Shown: in pieces, positions 5,601-6,443 of the stretch
Position numbering within the stretch: the stretch's first letter is position 1
Layout of the letters: the number at the start of each line of letters is the position of its first letter
Source: Euryarchaeota archaeon UBA86
GTDB taxonomy: Archaea > Thermoplasmatota > Poseidoniia > Poseidoniales > Thalassarchaeaceae
Direction: 5' to 3'
DNA length: 6,443 nucleotides
NCBI GenBank assembly: GCA_002503055.1
Contig: DAQX01000013.1
Span: 19,792 to 26,234 of the forward strand
Position numbers and translations under genes: made by a program
The notes under the pieces: model-generated
Told to the model about the DNA's origin: nothing
Database searches by the model: none
Seen by the model: only the letters and a program-made list of their open reading frames with translations

Positions 5601-6443
5601 TGTCATGATATAATCAAACTGAATGTCTCCATCAATGGAAACGGATCCCATCTCGGCCGATATGTTGACTGGGATTGAAATCTCCTCCGGCGGAGGGTCG
5701 TCTTGAGTCTGAGAAGCATGGTAAGCAGAGACAGATGAAGAGATGCCAGATACATTCTCAAACATCACATAACCGATACCCATTCGAGTCAGAGTTACAG
5801 TTTGGGCAGAGTTTGAATCGATTGACATAGAGACTTCCTTCCACATTCTGCCTGTGTCTGAATCAGTGTGCGAAGAAGGTAGAGAGTTAATCGCAAGCAA
5901 TTGTGCGCTATTGAGAACATTGTAGAATGGGTGATTTGCATCTGTGCTAGTCTGAGATGCACTTCCTATTGAGACTGTAACGGGCGACTCAAAACCATCA
6001 GCGTCAGGAGAAATGGCCACTATTCCCGAGTGCGTCGAGCTTGAGACAGGGATTCTGATAGTCATCGATTCAGGGTTGCTTCCATCGAGATTGACCGTAG
6101 TTGCAGTAACTGAGCTGCCTACGCCAGAAAGTAACGATTGCCAGCCATAGTGACCATAGTCATCACCAAATGAGAAAGACCATTCATGTGTATCATCACC
6201 TACGACATCGATATCCGGGTTCAAAGCAGGTTCAGCGAAATTAGCAGTTAGAACCAATTTCTCTATCCAACCATTTGTAGGTATGGAAATTGATACGCCA
6301 TAGCCTGGTTGAGGATAAGTGAATGAGAGTCCGCCTTGAGAGGCTGTGCCAAGGGTCCCTCCACTTGGTCCGGTGAAAGTAATCGTAAGTCCACTGGAGA
6401 AATTACCGGAGAGTCCTACGCTCTTGATTGGCCTAGATGAGTG
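2610..6443 (-). CDS. giant modular surface protein with C-terminal membrane anchor and acidic tail, 5'-truncated
   Basis: One frame stays open from the right edge to the TAA at 2610-2612: 1277 visible codons, with the N-terminus beyond the window. The TTG at 6257 sits inside this open frame and is not the real start. Residues are numbered from the codon at 6443. Residues 1-300 are Thr/Ser/Gly-rich beta-type sequence, including a DIDVVGDDTHEWSF motif at 77-90. Residues 304-1088 hold a three-module unit present twice. Residues 1092-1194 look like a CARDB-type Ig domain. An acidic stalk (1195-1208), a membrane helix (1209-1228), RKR and a D/E/Y tail (1229-1277) follow. A calcium-loop-like DTNLDGIADEDEY lies at 610-622. 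The visible part has only two cysteines, C740 and C803, both in one module and able to pair. No catalytic motif was seen. This fits an archaeal cell-surface protein for adhesion, substrate capture or envelope structure, with its bulk outside and the tail inside; the specific role is unknown. Confidence 0.88.
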   Translation of the reverse strand, partial: HSSRPIKSVGLSGNFSSGLTITFTGPSGGTLGTASQGGLSFTYPQPGYGVSISIPTNGWIEKLVLTANFAEPALNPDIDVVGDDTHEWSFSFGDDYGHYGWQSLLSGVGSSVTATTVNLDGSNPESMTIRIPVSSSTHSGIVAISPDADGFESPVTVSIGSASQTSTDANHPFYNVLNSAQLLAINSLPSSHTDSDTGRMWKEVSMSIDSNSAQTVTLTRMGIGYVMFENVSGISSSVSAYHASQTQDDPPPEEISIPVNISAEMGSVSIDGDIQFDYIMTNRDFQVPNTLYPDRQLIEIVTKHHHLFDNSEIEKIILRGTATDGVILEFDVTKDPVYGWDISAGASPTFGQSSGASSADLDEQSSYSDNVIHNDGWDDISVHWMFEVSWGWDDVDSIRWVAQAIDSSGESVWPAVSFSGQSGAKAVENDLQVDSFEVRDISGRLLSNQFSPFYPFPVMYGSDLNISGTVRFQDSTSHRPHMSDYSVGLNLSGNLFALSSMDEGEFSGIVSPPSSLSELALSPMMLVVGPTGSATGAEDVTGVPPQVTVEVDYNPPALGPLEVNTDIGLQPAHGKVWEPENTLTLFVTSDEAEARGESITLRYWRETLEDTNLDGIADEDEYLSITMPLTSGMTGQQQVQFPGIDVSALPFNSMVHMYIEGTDWAGYTYQEGGTGGGPGAENSWASIVVATDEPTNLISSGYDLDRELGYLLAGIPHTFTMQIDEPNGIHTLDNITIMLCGDGPTNLGKFNYDPSRGTLWTADDSMVSPLSAQSTEISPAITQLSLGFELSWDYPWEDGQLGCKPSISIEDDYNTVAYQNNIGDLTWDLDNKLMALPETLADLTPPNIEPVGDMLYLKQGDEFGMEGTIVYAGSQVQITEIPNDLQVEIEVIYGTQEIDLVVDVDQEGRFSGSMILPSRVPLHPEMAVSTYVLNVPGSGSSVPNSDASVTVDSKSPQALFNLADYPDSSLTLLDSDLLGDVTVTVTMVDEIGMIEGPLQVSWVYVRSNNPVAGTEDSGELSLIIDGETNDIYQSSLDLNPMNDMRIEAGDYIWFWITSTDKSGNEIIGQGSDSAPRQVTLRIMEFLGAYSRSVINPTLIPNIGDIITIETFWENPGKRDGELVVGLYELVDGTQWRESLSTLQGGKETIDLPAESSSVNAVFQWEAWRAGQPNLYLIIDEDFDNPYQAITGINVKQPVSEDEGGEDSQIVMIAAIAAVAVIGIALVMMRKRSDDDYYYEDDDDSYYEDDWEYEDQEEDEEYEDEEYEDEEYDEEDED
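2613..2819 (-). other. membrane anchor and hyper-acidic cytoplasmic tail of the giant protein
   Basis: Residues 1209-1228 (IVMIAAIAAVAVIGIALVMM) form a single membrane helix. RKR directly after it acts as a positive-inside stop-transfer signal, placing the C-terminus in the cytoplasm. The last 46 residues contain 33 Asp/Glu and 9 Tyr, with two Ser, one Trp and one Gln making up the rest. No sorting motif such as PGF or LPXTG was seen, so the protein is held by this helix and not by processing. Confidence 0.85.
2631..2675. repeat. perfect 15-bp tandem repeat, three copies, coding for EDEEY
   Basis: On the plus strand the unit GTACTCTTCGTCTTC occurs three times in a row without a mismatch. On the coding minus strand each unit reads E-D-E-E-Y. 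The unit length is a multiple of three, so gain or loss of copies keeps the reading frame. Diverged GAA/GAC-rich sequence on both sides suggests older, decayed copies. Confidence 0.9.
2862..3170 (-). other. CARDB-like Ig domain of the giant surface protein
   Basis: Residues 1092-1194 show the usual order of a CARDB-type adhesion fold: a first strand after NPTLIPNIGD, then ITIETFWENPGKRDGE (the 'N-x-G' turn), VVGLYELVDG, a QGGKETIDLP turn, VFQWEAWRAGQ and NLYLIIDEDFDN with acidic residues. The domain sits directly before the stalk and membrane helix, a common place for CARDB domains in archaeal surface proteins. The assignment comes from remembered family pattern, not from a profile search. 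Confidence 0.6.
3180..4346 (-). repeat. protein-level repeat unit 2 (modules C2-A2-B2) of the giant surface protein
   Basis: Residues 700-1088 repeat the order of unit 1. C2 (700-845) has LGFELSWDYPWEDGQ in the place of the C1 Trp strand, plus the only two cysteines, C740 and C803. A2 (846-955) has QGDEFGMEGTIVY (G860) and QEGRFSGSM, matching GSDLNISGTV and EGEFSG in A1. B2 (956-1088) has WITSTDKSGNE (D1060), matching IEGTDWAGY (D663). The offsets are 399 residues for the A landmark and 397 for the B landmark, and about 413 for the C module. B2 lacks the EF-hand-like loop of B1. Borders are approximate. Confidence 0.6.
4359..5534 (-). repeat. protein-level repeat unit 1 (modules C1-A1-B1) of the giant surface protein
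   Basis: Residues 304-695 of the visible protein form three consecutive beta-rich modules. C1 (304-430) runs from the HHHLF stretch through a Trp-rich strand, FEVSWGWDDVDSIRW. A1 (431-560) carries YGSDLNISGTVRF at about 460 and DEGEFSGIV further on. B1 (561-695) carries the calcium-like loop at 610-622 and YIEGTDWAGY with D663. The same order recurs about 400 residues later. The similarity was found by eye at protein level; the DNA copies are not visibly alike, so this is an old duplication. Module borders are approximate. Confidence 0.6.

Noticed and set aside
6255..6257. TTG as the start of the giant protein
   Set aside because: The frame continues without a stop to the right edge and encodes similar Gly/Ser/Thr-rich beta sequence, so the TTG is an internal Leu codon.

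Overview
The window looks like archaeal DNA, most likely from a marine planktonic euryarchaeon of the Marine Group II (Poseidoniales) type. This is inferred from four things. The RNA ligase RtcB is of the archaeal/eukaryotic kind and ends in LRPLAVIKG. There is a very long extracellular protein with a C-terminal membrane anchor and a hyper-acidic cytoplasmic tail. A TATA-box-like promoter is present. The genes are packed with almost no space between them. No rRNA, tRNA, mobile element or CRISPR array was seen, so the placement is an inference.

Layout, left to right. Positions 1-1101 (+) hold the C-terminal three quarters of RtcB, cut by the window edge. A minus-strand gene (1098-1643) converges on it with overlapping stop codons. 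It encodes a small membrane-anchored extracytoplasmic protein with a His-rich HxHP/HxHD domain and an EF-hand-like loop. A 50-bp divergent promoter region (1644-1693) separates it from a plus-strand DNA-3-methyladenine glycosylase of the HhH-GPD superfamily (1694-2317). Directly abutting the glycosylase stop, on the minus strand, is a 58-residue coiled-coil protein gene (2318-2494). Its own TATA-like element lies in the 115-bp gap upstream of it. From 2610 to the right edge the minus strand is one open frame of 1277 codons, still open at the edge: a giant surface protein.

The giant protein is the most structured part. Its visible part contains an approximately 400-residue three-module unit present twice, then a CARDB-like Ig domain, a short acidic stalk, one membrane helix, an RKR stop-transfer signal and a 46-residue D/E/Y tail. 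Part of the tail is coded by a perfect 15-bp tandem repeat.

The genes do not form one operon. RtcB (tRNA splicing and RNA repair) and the glycosylase (base excision repair) are informational or repair genes interleaved with two envelope genes and one unknown small protein. The alternation of strands argues for separate transcription of each. The items most worth a second look are the small coiled-coil gene, the duplicated module triad, the acidic repeat tail and the EF-hand insertion in the His-rich protein.
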